Origin: an uncultured Lachnospiraceae bacterium
GTDB lineage: Bacteria > Bacillota > Clostridia > Lachnospirales > Lachnospiraceae
Direction of reading: 5' to 3'
Length of the DNA: 64,000 nucleotides
NCBI GenBank assembly: GCA_934401915.1
Contig: CAKRSV010000004.1
Location: forward strand, 1-64,000
Shown here piece after piece: positions 8,530-15,237 of the stretch; the stretch's first letter is position 1, and every line of letters begins with the position of its first letter. Made by a program: the position numbers and the translations under genes. Under the pieces are notes generated by a model that did not search any database, was not told where the DNA came from, and saw only the letters and a list, made by a program, of their open reading frames with translations.

Positions 8530-8607
8530 TTTAATGTGGTTACTGTAGTTAGTATAGTGTAGAAATATTGTGCTGATAGAAAAGATGGGAATACTAAAGA
8601 AAATGTT

Positions 8608-8906
8608 TTGCACAGAGAAAGAGGACTGGATGAAATCAGCAGTCGGGTAATGATGGGAGAAATCATCCTTTATTATCGTGGAAAGGTTTTTGGTGGAATA
8701 TATGATGACAGACTTTTGGTAAAGCCGGTTCCGGTGGCAGTGAAAATGATGCTGGATGCTGAGATGGAATCGCCGTATGATGGTGCGAAAAAATGATTCT
8801 GGTTGATGATGTGGATAATCGGCAGTTTCTGTGTGAATTGGTTGAGAGTATGTGGGAAGAATTGCAAGTAACACTTGACAAAAACGAACAAATATTCTGT
8901 ATTTGA
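8608..8906 (+). pseudogene. Frameshifted, 5'-truncated TfoX N-terminal-domain gene
   Basis: The first frame reads GLDEISSRVMMGEIILYY, then RGKVFGGIYDDRLLVKPV, the conserved body of stand-alone TfoX_N proteins. It meets a stop at 8794-8796 inside a run of six A's (8788-8793). Adding one A restores the expected continuation (MILVDDVDNRQFLCELVESMWEEL), which then runs to a stop at 8904-8906. The normal first 15-20 residues are missing, and the C-terminal Pro/Lys tail is replaced by unrelated sequence just before the insertion element begins. The gene is dead unless the missing A is a sequencing error. Confidence 0.75.
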
Positions 8907-8998
8907 CAGTAGAGAAATAAAGTGTACCCTTTGTCAAGGACACTGTGATTTTTTCCTTTTCAGATTTCTATTTTATATTTATTTGTTGTGTAGAGGCA

Positions 8999-9973
8999 TC
9001 AAAGTGATGCCTCTAATTGATTGTTTTTACCTTTTGCTTTAGGGATTATCAGTGGATAAATTCCTGTTGTCAGATATTGATAATATTCAACAGGTGACAA
9101 CCTTGCTAAGTCCCATTGATAACGTTCTGTATTATAATATTCTGTCCAATCCCTAACTGCGTTTAATATCTCTCCATAGCTGCAGCACTCCGATAGATCC
9201 AGCTCGTCTTTCATATGACCAAAGAATGATTCCTGAGGAGCATTGTCCCAACAGTTTGCTCTACGTGACATAGACTGTCTCAGTTCGTTATCCTTTAACA
9301 ATTGGATAAATTTAATGCTGGTATAGTGGGAACCTTGATCGCTATGTATTAATGTTTCTGTGCTTAAATCAGTTCGATGTTTTTCTATTAACTGCTTTAC
9401 TGTTTCTAATACAAAATCAATTTCTAGTGATTCGCTGAGAACCCATTACAGCAGTTCCTTGGTACAGGCATCTATAATTGTTGACATATAGCACCGGGGT
9501 GCTTTTCCATTTATAATATACGTGATATCCGTTAACAGAATTTTTCTTGGTCCGTGTTCCTCGAATTCACGGTTTACTATATTGGGTGCAGTATATGCGG
9601 TTGCTATTGCTTTTGCCATTCTCCGATAGGGATTTGCTTTGCGGATAGGACACTGTAAGTTGTATTTCTTCATCAGCCGACGGATTTTTTTGATATTCAT
9701 CACTATAGGCGGTTCCATGTGTAACAGCCTCATATATATGCTACGGGCACCTTTATGGTATCCTCGGTACTGGTATGCTTTCAGAATCAAAAGAAAATCC
9801 TGTCTGTCCCGTTCCTCCCTTTCCATTCGCTGGTCTTCTGTTGAGAGATAATGATAATATCCCGAACGGGATACTCCTGCAATTTCGCACATGGCAGCTA
9901 CATTCAATAGATTATTGTTTTTTTGCATGGTATCATAAATAATCTGATACTTTGCATGTGCTGGTATTTTCAT
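8999..9973 (-). pseudogene. IS3-family transposase orfB (DDE integrase) interrupted by one in-frame stop
   Basis: Read on the minus strand this is a 325-codon frame with an HTH_21-like N-terminal region and an rve integrase core. All three acidic residues are visible: D in LLTDITYI, D in HSDQGSHYTS, and E in DNAPQESFFGHMK. A single ochre stop at 9446-9448 splits it after ACTKELL; the frame is otherwise intact on both sides (WVLSESLEIDFVL follows at once). The start ATG at 9971-9973 overlaps the stop of orfA (TAATG). The stop should inactivate the transposase unless it is a sequencing error or suppressed. Confidence 0.8.
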
Positions 9974-10386
9974 TATTCCGGAGCCTCCGGATTTAAAGAT
10001 ACAATTTTTTTTAGAAACTCAATCTCCTGATTTTTATATGCCAGTTGCATTTCTAAATATTTTATCCGATTTTCAGCCGAAAGATATCCGTTGCAGCCCT
10101 GTGCATATGTGTTAAGATCTCGAAAGCCATTTCCCTTTTTTACTTCGTTTCCAATCATGGTTTTCAAACCATTTATCCTGGAATCCCCTAGGATATTTGG
10201 ATCTATCCCAAGAGTCAAAACAATCTCACGTGGAAGTCTGCCCTTTGACAGTTCCTCCCAAAACAGTTTTTTAAATTCTGCCGAGAAATGTACAATGCTC
10301 GGTGATACATCTAGCACATGTCTCTTTAGAGGATATGCATTTATCTGAATTGTTAAAAATATAGTAAAGTATGGGAAAAAGGACAT
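9973..10386 (-). CDS. IS3-family transposase orfA (helix-turn-helix)
   Basis: The protein has the HTH body EFKKLFWEELSKGRLPREIVLTLGI and a C-terminal leucine-zipper-like helix (ENRIKYLEMQLAYKNQEIEFLKKIV), as usual for IS3 OrfA. A run of eight A's on this strand (10005-10012) near the 3' end is in the right place for a programmed -1 shift into orfB, whose frame is open from there to its ATG. The start is uncertain: the Met at 10386 lies inside a terminator hairpin. A start further in (for example the GTG just before LDVSPS) is plausible. Confidence 0.65.
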   Translation of the reverse strand: MSFFPYFTIFLTIQINAYPLKRHVLDVSPSIVHFSAEFKKLFWEELSKGRLPREIVLTLGIDPNILGDSRINGLKTMIGNEVKKGNGFRDLNTYAQGCNGYLSAENRIKYLEMQLAYKNQEIEFLKKIVSLNPEAPE

Positions 10387-10426
10387 TCCGGAATTGTAGA
10401 TTTTACAGGTTAGGGATGTCCTTTTT
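10376..10426. terminator. Bidirectional hairpin at the outer edge of the insertion sequence
   Basis: AAAAAGGACATTCC (10376-10389) pairs with GGGATGTCCTTTTT (10413-10426). It lies just inside the orfA end of the element. It would stop transcription entering from the flank, a known way in which insertion sequences limit impinging transcription. Confidence 0.6.
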
Positions 10427-10470
10427 TCTGATATGGAAGTGTTCAAGGGAATAATACAGACAAGTGGCTC

Positions 10471-10569
10471 ATGTTTAATGCAAAATTTAGTAGTGCAGAT
10501 GAGGTATATGAGTCCATTTATAAGCAGGCAAAGTCGTCAATATATGTTGTTGACAATTATATTGGATTA
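10471..10569 (+). pseudogene. Short remnant of a larger accessory protein gene
   Basis: About 33 codons (FSSADEVYESIYKQAK then SSIYVVDNYIGL) read like the start of the C-terminal region of clostridial ORF6N/RhuM-type accessory proteins, where a similar IYVVDNYIG stretch occurs. The match ends abruptly at about 10569, where the frame runs into the antisense of the neighbouring antitoxin gene. The assignment is from memory of the family pattern and is weak. Confidence 0.35.
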
Positions 10570-10808
10570 CTGGAATATTTAGATGCAGAAGGGTCATTCA
10601 TTAGTTTTTTGCCTTCTTCAATGGCAGCAGTTGTAGTATCATTAGGTACACCCAGTTTTAAGTCAAAAGGAATACCATGCTCACGGATAGCTGTTCTCAG
10701 AAATATATTTACAGCAGTTGTCATATTCAGACCAAGTTCATTGAAGATGTCCTCTGCCTGGTCCTTGATTGTCTTGTCTATACGAATATTTAAATTAGTT
10801 GTTGCCAT
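10557..10808 (-). CDS. RelB/DinJ-family antitoxin without a visible toxin partner
   Basis: An 83-residue protein beginning MATTNLNIRIDKTIKDQAED, the ribbon-helix-helix start of RelB/DinJ antitoxins. LGLNMTTAVNIFLRTAIREHGIPF follows, which is also diagnostic. GGAGGTG lies 7 bases before ATG 10808; a Met five codons upstream is less likely. In intact loci a RelE/YafQ toxin gene follows directly. Here the 3' side reaches unrelated remnants and the insertion sequence within 100 bases, so the toxin appears to have been lost. The protein could still repress its own promoter or neutralise toxins encoded elsewhere. Confidence 0.82.
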   Translation of the reverse strand: MATTNLNIRIDKTIKDQAEDIFNELGLNMTTAVNIFLRTAIREHGIPFDLKLGVPNDTTTAAIEEGKKLMNDPSASKYSSNPI

Positions 10809-10962
10809 ACAGAACACCTCCATTTAAATATAGTATGCTCTGAAACTCGTTTTATGTCAACACAATGTCATTATAAATGATGCATATTTTGCTGAACTGA
10901 AGAATTAAATACAATTTATATCGTCGTTTTCGTTGAATGCACTCTCTGTGGTAGAATGAAGA

Positions 10963-11175
10963 TACAAAGTTACAGATGGAAAACTTGATATTGCAGAGGA
11001 TGAAGTGGATACCATGCAAATGATTTTCAGCAGATGTATTCATACCGATGATGGCATCAACGGTGTTGCAAATTACATCAATAATCACGGATACACCAAT
11101 AAACTACGTTGGAATGGAGCAATTCGGGGGTTCTCATCCGGTTATTTTAAAAAGAATGTTGATAATTCGATATAA
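10963..11175 (+). pseudogene. Internal fragment of a large serine recombinase gene
   Basis: The 70 codons read YKVTDGKLDIAEDEVDTMQM, IFSRCIHTDDGINGVANYIN, NHGYTNKLRWNG and then FSSGYFKK. This is the Recombinase-domain region of large serine integrases, where a segment like GYKLVDGKLVINEEEA...GINGVAKYLN is normal. The catalytic resolvase domain and the zinc ribbon are absent, and the frame closes at a TAA where the family continues with a tyrosine. It marks a former integrative element and is otherwise the only feature in the gap 10809-11243. Confidence 0.65.
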
Positions 11176-11243
11176 GGGAAGATAGCAGAACAACTGGGTA
11201 AAATATCAGAGTCGCATTTTGATCTGCGGGAGAGGAGAATAAT

Positions 11244-11657
11244 ATGAGTATCGGAGTAGGCGCGCATGCCAATCTGGTATTACAGGATGAAAAGACCGTA
11301 ATTTATAGGTATGGTGGCTACAATCTGAATGAAGTCAAATTCCGAAATGAAGCACATCTTTATGATGGAACGATTACAATTCAAAGGAATTGTTTCCCGG
11401 AACCGGAATTTCATAAGACAGTAAAAAGAATGCCAAGTGGCAAGAAGAAAACTTTAATAAAAAGAATACCAGTCGATGTGGATTATCCTGCAATGATAGC
11501 AGCTGGTACGATTATAATTGAAAACTGTTCAAACTGTTGGATAACTACTGATGACGATAAGAAGATTGATGTTATGGCTCTTCATATTCTGTATATTATA
11601 TTCAACAAGTATCAGAAAGAAGAAAATATGCCAGAGTTCATTAGTTACAATGTTTAG
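11244..11657 (+). CDS. Hypothetical protein
   Basis: A 137-residue basic protein with alternating strands (DEKTVIYRYGGYNLNEV) and a helical C-terminus. It has no signal peptide or membrane helix, and I recognise no family. The start ATG 11244 is preceded by GGGAGAGGAG at a normal distance. It lies alone between a recombinase remnant and a truncated TsaA-like gene in the AT-rich accessory block, so a mobile-element origin is likely. Confidence 0.6.
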   Translation: MSIGVGAHANLVLQDEKTVIYRYGGYNLNEVKFRNEAHLYDGTITIQRNCFPEPEFHKTVKRMPSGKKKTLIKRIPVDVDYPAMIAAGTIIIENCSNCWITTDDDKKIDVMALHILYIIFNKYQKEENMPEFISYNV

Positions 11658-11819
11658 TTAAATTCGAGTTGGCAACAAAGGTCAATACATAAAAGGCACA
11701 TATCATGCGAGCAAATCAAAAAATGCCAAGGTGTAGATAAATCCCTCCTTGAAGTGTCAATTACACTTCGTACAATATAGGTATCGGGCGCCTGATGAGA
11801 AAATATTCGGAGGTTATTT

Positions 11820-12101
11820 ATGAGTGAAATAAAAGTATTTTCCATCGGAAAGATTCTAAATGAAGAAGCTGTTCAGGTGATTGTCGATCCCAAATACGCG
11901 GCGGGACTAACCGGTCATGAGGGATACAGCCATGTTCAGATCCTTTGGTGGATGGATCGCTGTGATAACGCAACGGACAGATGCATTCTCAGACCGATGC
12001 GTGCTGATGCCGCCGTAAATTTCCACCGCAGGCTTACATTTCCGGTCAGAATCAGATATACTATAAAAGGCAGGCATAAGCCTGTTGCCATGCAAAGATA
12101 A
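11820..12101 (+). pseudogene. Truncated TsaA/TrmO-domain gene
   Basis: Residues 1 to about 57 (VFSIGKILN, DPKYAAGLTGHEGYSHVQ, ILWWMDRCDN) match the start of the TsaA/TrmO-like beta-barrel family, whose TrmO member methylates N6-threonylcarbamoyladenosine in tRNA. After DRCIL (about 11990) the homology stops. The rest of the frame passes through the promoter and riboswitch of the next gene, ending in random sequence. The SAM-binding C-terminal half is missing. GGAGG sits upstream of ATG 11820, so a 93-residue product may still be made. The junction with yjdF regulatory DNA marks the border between accessory and core sequence. Confidence 0.7.
12034..12062 (+). promoter_or_regulatory. Promoter of the yjdF leader RNA
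   Basis: TTACAT (12034-12039) and TATACT (12057-12062) are 17 bases apart. Transcription would begin at about 12069, at the first base pair of a stable hairpin, which fits a structured leader. Confidence 0.6.
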
Positions 12102-12212
12102 AAACGCAATGTGCATCCAAAGATGCGCTAGAGCCGGTAGGTAGCCCGGCCGTCACGAAAAGAAAAACGTGGTAAGTAACCTGCCCCTCCGGGTTGTCCA
12201 TTCTTTGCACAT
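12069..12212 (+). ncRNA. Structured leader RNA, probably a yjdF riboswitch
   Basis: A closing stem is formed by TGCAAAGA (12091-12098) and TCTTTGCA (12202-12209). Inside it lie at least four hairpins: GCATC/GATGC, CCGG/CCGG, TCACG/CGTGG, and AACC/GGGTT around a CCTCC loop. Conserved-looking single strands AGAGCC, GGTAGG and GGTAAGTAACC link them. A 5' hairpin GGCAGGC-ATAA-GCCTG precedes. Its position 60 bases before a yjdF-family gene makes the yjdF RNA motif, a riboswitch reported to sense azaaromatic compounds, the natural assignment. The identity rests mainly on this context; the fold is read by eye. Confidence 0.7.
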
Positions 12213-12272
12213 TATTTGCGCGAAGCACGGGAACATCGGTGCTGCGACAACGAAGGTAAAGGAGGGATTGTC

Positions 12273-12569
12273 ATGGGCAGAGCGAGTGGCAGACTGACGG
12301 TATTTTTTGAGGATCCATTCTGGATAGGCGTTTTTGAGAGGATCGAAAATGCAGAATTATCCGTGGCAAAGGTGACTTTTGGCGCCGAGCCGAGAGATTA
12401 CGAGGTGAAAGAATTTGTCTTAAAATACTACGACCGTCTGCGGTTCAGTCCGGCTGTGGCAACTGTTGTCAGGGAAGCGAAGAAAAATCCGAAGAGACTT
12501 CAGCGAGATGCGAAAAAGCAGATGCAGGAGAACGGAATCGGAACGAAGTCGCAGCAGACCCTGAAATAG
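12273..12569 (+). CDS. yjdF: YjdF (DUF2992) family protein, cut short by an in-frame amber codon
   Basis: A 98-residue product starting at ATG 12273 behind GGAGGG. RLTVFFEDPFW and GVFER, SVAKVTFGAEPRDYEV, FVLKYYDRLRFSP and NPKRLQRDAKKQM are the conserved blocks of the YjdF/DUF2992 family. The frame meets TAG at 12567-12569. It then continues without another stop to 12689 as a Gln/Lys/Arg-rich helix ending KREKHRGH, which is the normal family tail. The gene has therefore lost its last 40 residues by one point mutation (or a sequencing error). It lies under the yjdF-type riboswitch. Function unknown; the leader suggests a response to azaaromatic compounds. Confidence 0.75.
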   Translation: MGRASGRLTVFFEDPFWIGVFERIENAELSVAKVTFGAEPRDYEVKEFVLKYYDRLRFSPAVATVVREAKKNPKRLQRDAKKQMQENGIGTKSQQTLK

Positions 12570-12805
12570 CAGCAGGAGCAGAACAAACAGGAGCAAAGGA
12601 TCAGAAGCCGGGAACAGAGATTGGCGGATGAACGGAGACTGTTTGAACTGAAACAGCAGAAAAAGAGAGAAAAGCATAGGGGACATTAGTCCCTGCGCTC
12701 TGGAAGATGCATGATGTACCGGGCAGACTGTCTGCTGCGGCGCATCGGCTGCCGGGGTGGCTGCGCAAGCAGGGGAAAGGTGAACCTGAAAGGAGAAAGA
12801 AAAGT

Positions 12806-13357
12806 ATGAGCCGAGTAAATTTTGGAGCAAAACCGTATGTATATCCCATGCCGGTGCTGATCATTGGAACGTATGATGAAAACGGGGTGCCGGACGCGAT
12901 GAACGCCGCGTGGGGCTGCATTACCGATATGAATGAAATCTCGATCAGTATGGGAGAGCACAAGACAACGGAAAACCTGAGAAAGACGGGAGCGTTTACC
13001 GTGAGCTTTGGAACCAGCGATACGGTTGTTGCCTGTGATTATGTCGGTGTTGAGTCGGCAGCCAAGGTGCCGGATAAATTTGAGAAGGCGGGCTTTCACG
13101 CAGTAAAGAGCGCCTATGTAAATGCGCCGATCATTGAGGAACTTCCGATGGCGCTGGAATGTAAGGTCAAGAGTTTTGAGGATGGGATCCTGATCGGGGA
13201 GATCGTGAACGTGAATGCGGAGGAAAGGATCCTGACGAACGGAAACATCGATCCGGGCAAACTCAAGCCGATCACCTATGATCCGGTCAACAGCACCTAT
13301 ATCGGACTTGGCGAGAAGGTTGGCAACGCCTTCAAGGATGGAATAGCGCTGAAATAA
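12806..13357 (+). CDS. Flavin reductase family protein
   Basis: A 183-residue protein. It shows the flavin reductase-like FMN-binding barrel: PMPVLIIGTYDENGVPDAMNAAWG at the start, then ITDMNEISISMGEHKTTENL, FTVSFGT and VVACDYVG. These proteins bind FMN and reduce flavins or small substrates with NAD(P)H. The start ATG 12806 has AGGAGAAAG upstream; earlier in-frame codons overlap the yjdF tail and lack a site. A nitrilase-family gene follows after 23 bases on the same strand and is likely co-transcribed. Confidence 0.85.
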   Translation: MSRVNFGAKPYVYPMPVLIIGTYDENGVPDAMNAAWGCITDMNEISISMGEHKTTENLRKTGAFTVSFGTSDTVVACDYVGVESAAKVPDKFEKAGFHAVKSAYVNAPIIEELPMALECKVKSFEDGILIGEIVNVNAEERILTNGNIDPGKLKPITYDPVNSTYIGLGEKVGNAFKDGIALK

Positions 13358-13380
13358 AATAAGGCTGGAGGAGACGGCGT

Positions 13381-14178
13381 ATGCGATTGGCACTGGTGCA
13401 AATGGCAAACTTGGGAAGCATGGCTGCAAATCTGGAGAGCAGCCTGCATTATATAAGGAAGGCGTCGCAGAACGGAGCGGATCTGGTATTGTTTCCGGAG
13501 GTTCATCTGACGGAGTTTTTCCCGCAGTATCCGGCGCAGGAAGTTTCGTCTTATCTGGTGTCACTGGATTCGGAACTGATGAACCGGTTTCGCGACTGCT
13601 GTAAAGAAAGCGGCGTTATGGCGGTTCCTAATATCTACCTGTCGGAAGGCGGCAAAGCCTATGACGCAAGCGTTCTGATCGACAGGAACGGAGAAATCAT
13701 AGGAGTTCAGAAAATGGTCCATGTCGCGCAGGCAAAGCAGTTTTATGAGCAGGATTACTACACACCGGCGGATGACGGATTCAAGGTGTTTGACACGGCA
13801 TACGGAAAGATCGGTATCGTTGTGTGCTTCGACAGGCATTATCCGGAGAGTATCCGCACGGAGGCGCTGATGGGCGCCGATCTTATCCTGATCCCTACGG
13901 TGAATACCAAGGCGGAGCCGTCAGAGATGTTTGCGTGGGAGCTGCGCGTTCAGGCTTTTCACAGCAGCGTTGCGATCGCCATGTGCAATCGGGCCGGACG
14001 AGAGGGCGAGATGGATTTCTCAGGGGAATCGATCGTCGTTGACGCAGATGGAAACGTGCTGGCAAAAGCGGATGAGAAGGAGCAGATTCTGTATGTGGAT
14101 ATTGCGATGGAGGAGGCAAAGCGCGTGCGGGAGCAAAGATCGTATACCAACCTGCGCAGGACGGAATTTTATCTGTAA
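13381..14178 (+). CDS. Carbon-nitrogen hydrolase (nitrilase superfamily)
   Basis: A 265-residue protein of the usual family length. The catalytic triad is visible: Glu in LVLFPEVHLTEFFPQ (about residue 40), Lys in the VQKMVHVAQAKQFYEQDYY block, and Cys in IGIVVCFDRHYPES (about 150). Family members hydrolyse amides, N-carbamoyl compounds or nitriles. The motif context (FDRHYPE) is typical of N-carbamoylputrescine or omega-amidase-like enzymes, but the substrate cannot be fixed. It is 23 bases after the flavin reductase gene with GGAGG at the start. A terminator at 14285 follows. Confidence 0.88.
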   Translation: MRLALVQMANLGSMAANLESSLHYIRKASQNGADLVLFPEVHLTEFFPQYPAQEVSSYLVSLDSELMNRFRDCCKESGVMAVPNIYLSEGGKAYDASVLIDRNGEIIGVQKMVHVAQAKQFYEQDYYTPADDGFKVFDTAYGKIGIVVCFDRHYPESIRTEALMGADLILIPTVNTKAEPSEMFAWELRVQAFHSSVAIAMCNRAGREGEMDFSGESIVVDADGNVLAKADEKEQILYVDIAMEEAKRVREQRSYTNLRRTEFYL

Positions 14179-14284
14179 GGCGGGACGGAGTTATGCGCAT
14201 CCGGTCCATGAAAAAATGAAGCAGAGCCTAAAGATTTCTGACGAACAGACCGAAAAAACAAATACAGGGATGTTAAAAATGGCT

Positions 14285-14322
14285 AAGGACAGCGAAACAG
14301 AAACGTTTGAGCTGTCCTTTTT
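14285..14322 (+). terminator. Rho-independent terminator after the nitrilase gene
   Basis: AAGGACAGC (14285-14293) pairs with GCTGTCCTT (14311-14319), followed by T's. A second, perfect 11-bp hairpin (CCAGAAAACTC, loop TTT, complement) follows at 14328-14352 without a T tract. Confidence 0.7.
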
Positions 14323-14386
14323 ATGTGCCAGAAAACTCTTTGAGTTTTCTGGCAGGGATACAAACAGTTCAGACATGGAGGGGAAA

Positions 14387-15067
14387 ATGAATATTGAATC
14401 TTGGATCAGCAGAAGTGCGCAGAAGGCGCAGACAGGCTATCAGACAGCACAGGATACGAAGCGGCAGGAAAAGACGGCTCCGGCTTTTGGCGCGCTGCTC
14501 CGCGATACGGGGATGAAATGTCCGTACAGCAGCATGGCGAAGGATGGGGTGATCGTGCATAACGGCGTGACCTTTGTCTGCGATTACAGGACAAATTCGA
14601 TCACGCTCGGCGATATGAGCGATCCGAAAAAGGTATTGAACATCAGTCTTTCGAGCGGCGGCACCCTGCGGGTAAATGTGAATAATTTTGACGATCTTGG
14701 CAAGGCGGCAGGGATGTTCACGCCGGAAGATCTCAATGCGATCCTTCGGGCGATCCACCAGTACAATCACTGCACAAGCAAATTGAACGAGGCGGAGGAA
14801 GAAGAGGAGGAAGGACTTGCATCCTGCAAACAGGAGATCCGAAGAAGGATCCTGGAGCATGAGGCGGAGAAAAAGTTTCAGATCGGAAACAAGGAGTATT
14901 CACTCAGAGAGTGGGACAAGCTGATGGAGAATTTCGACGAGGCGCAGGAGGAGATCCAGGAGGAGCAGAAGCTCCGTCTGGAAGAGCAGAAGAGGCGGCT
15001 GAAGCAAAAAGAGCAGAAGCAGGAGAGAGAGCAGGAGACGTACCTGAAAACCTTAGCACAATATTAG
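14387..15067 (+). CDS. Hypothetical protein with charged coiled-coil tail
   Basis: A 226-residue cytosolic protein. The N-terminal 150 residues are globular (SSMAKDGVIVHNGVTFVCDY, ITLGDMSDPKKVLNISLSSG). The last 80 residues form a continuous Glu/Gln/Lys/Arg helix (EEIQEEQKLRLEEQKRRLKQ) that is surely a coiled coil. ATG 14387 has GGAGGGG upstream; the frame extends further 5' but through the terminator region. I do not recognise a family. It resembles in style two other proteins of the window, at 18268 and 59006 (no signal peptide, N-terminal Asn/Tyr-rich start, charged repeats), which may be loosely related. Confidence 0.72.
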   Translation: MNIESWISRSAQKAQTGYQTAQDTKRQEKTAPAFGALLRDTGMKCPYSSMAKDGVIVHNGVTFVCDYRTNSITLGDMSDPKKVLNISLSSGGTLRVNVNNFDDLGKAAGMFTPEDLNAILRAIHQYNHCTSKLNEAEEEEEEGLASCKQEIRRRILEHEAEKKFQIGNKEYSLREWDKLMENFDEAQEEIQEEQKLRLEEQKRRLKQKEQKQEREQETYLKTLAQY

Positions 15068-15099
15068 CGAAAAAAGGGTAAAAAACGATCTTTTTCTGT

Positions 15100-15127
15100 T
15101 TGCCATTCCGGGAGATTGTGTTATAAT
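15100..15127 (+). promoter_or_regulatory. Promoter of the transporter leader
   Basis: TTGCCA (15100-15105) and a perfect TATAAT (15122-15127) with a 16-base spacer lie before the structured leader of the NhaD/ArsB-family gene. Confidence 0.6.
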
Positions 15128-15130
15128 CTT

Positions 15131-15215
15131 TCCTTGGGTGAAACCCCGGCATATGGTTTATATGCCGACAGGCAACCGTTCGGTGGCGATTTGAGCTGGA
15201 GCGGTGTGCGGAGAA
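15131..15215 (+). ncRNA. Structured leader RNA, candidate Na+-I (DUF1646) riboswitch
   Basis: Just after the promoter come GGGTGAAACCCC, then a hairpin GGCATAT/ATATGCC. GACAGGCAACCGTTCGGTGG and a purine-rich GATTTGAGCTGG follow before the ribosome site. The compact series of helices sits directly before a gene for an NhaD/ArsB-type ion transporter. The Na+-sensing DUF1646 motif is known to precede such genes, and the GCCGACAGGCAACC segment looks like it from memory. I could not check this against the covariance model, so the class is tentative. Confidence 0.5.
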
Positions 15216-15237
15216 AAGTAAACAGGAGGAGAGAAAA

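Larger units (their letters stand above)
8923..10458 (-). mobile_element. IS3-family insertion sequence
   Basis: A two-gene transposase unit (orfA HTH, orfB DDE) on the minus strand fills about 1.5 kb. The left end probably starts at TGTACCCTTTGTCAAGGACA (from 8923). The right end near 10437-10458 (AGTGTTCAAGGG...ATACA) is a poor complement, so the terminal repeats and exact ends are tentative. I see no convincing target-site duplication. The element sits between a broken tfoX-like gene and toxin-antitoxin remnants, typical of a decaying accessory region. Confidence 0.75.

Noticed and set aside
8923..10458. Precise terminal repeats and target duplication for the insertion sequence
   Set aside because: The left end is plausible but the right end matches it poorly and the flanks show no convincing duplication, so exact ends are only estimates.
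12069..12212. raiA-motif RNA as the identity of the structured leader
   Set aside because: Some loop sequences seemed similar, but the element lies directly before a yjdF-family gene, for which a dedicated riboswitch is known.
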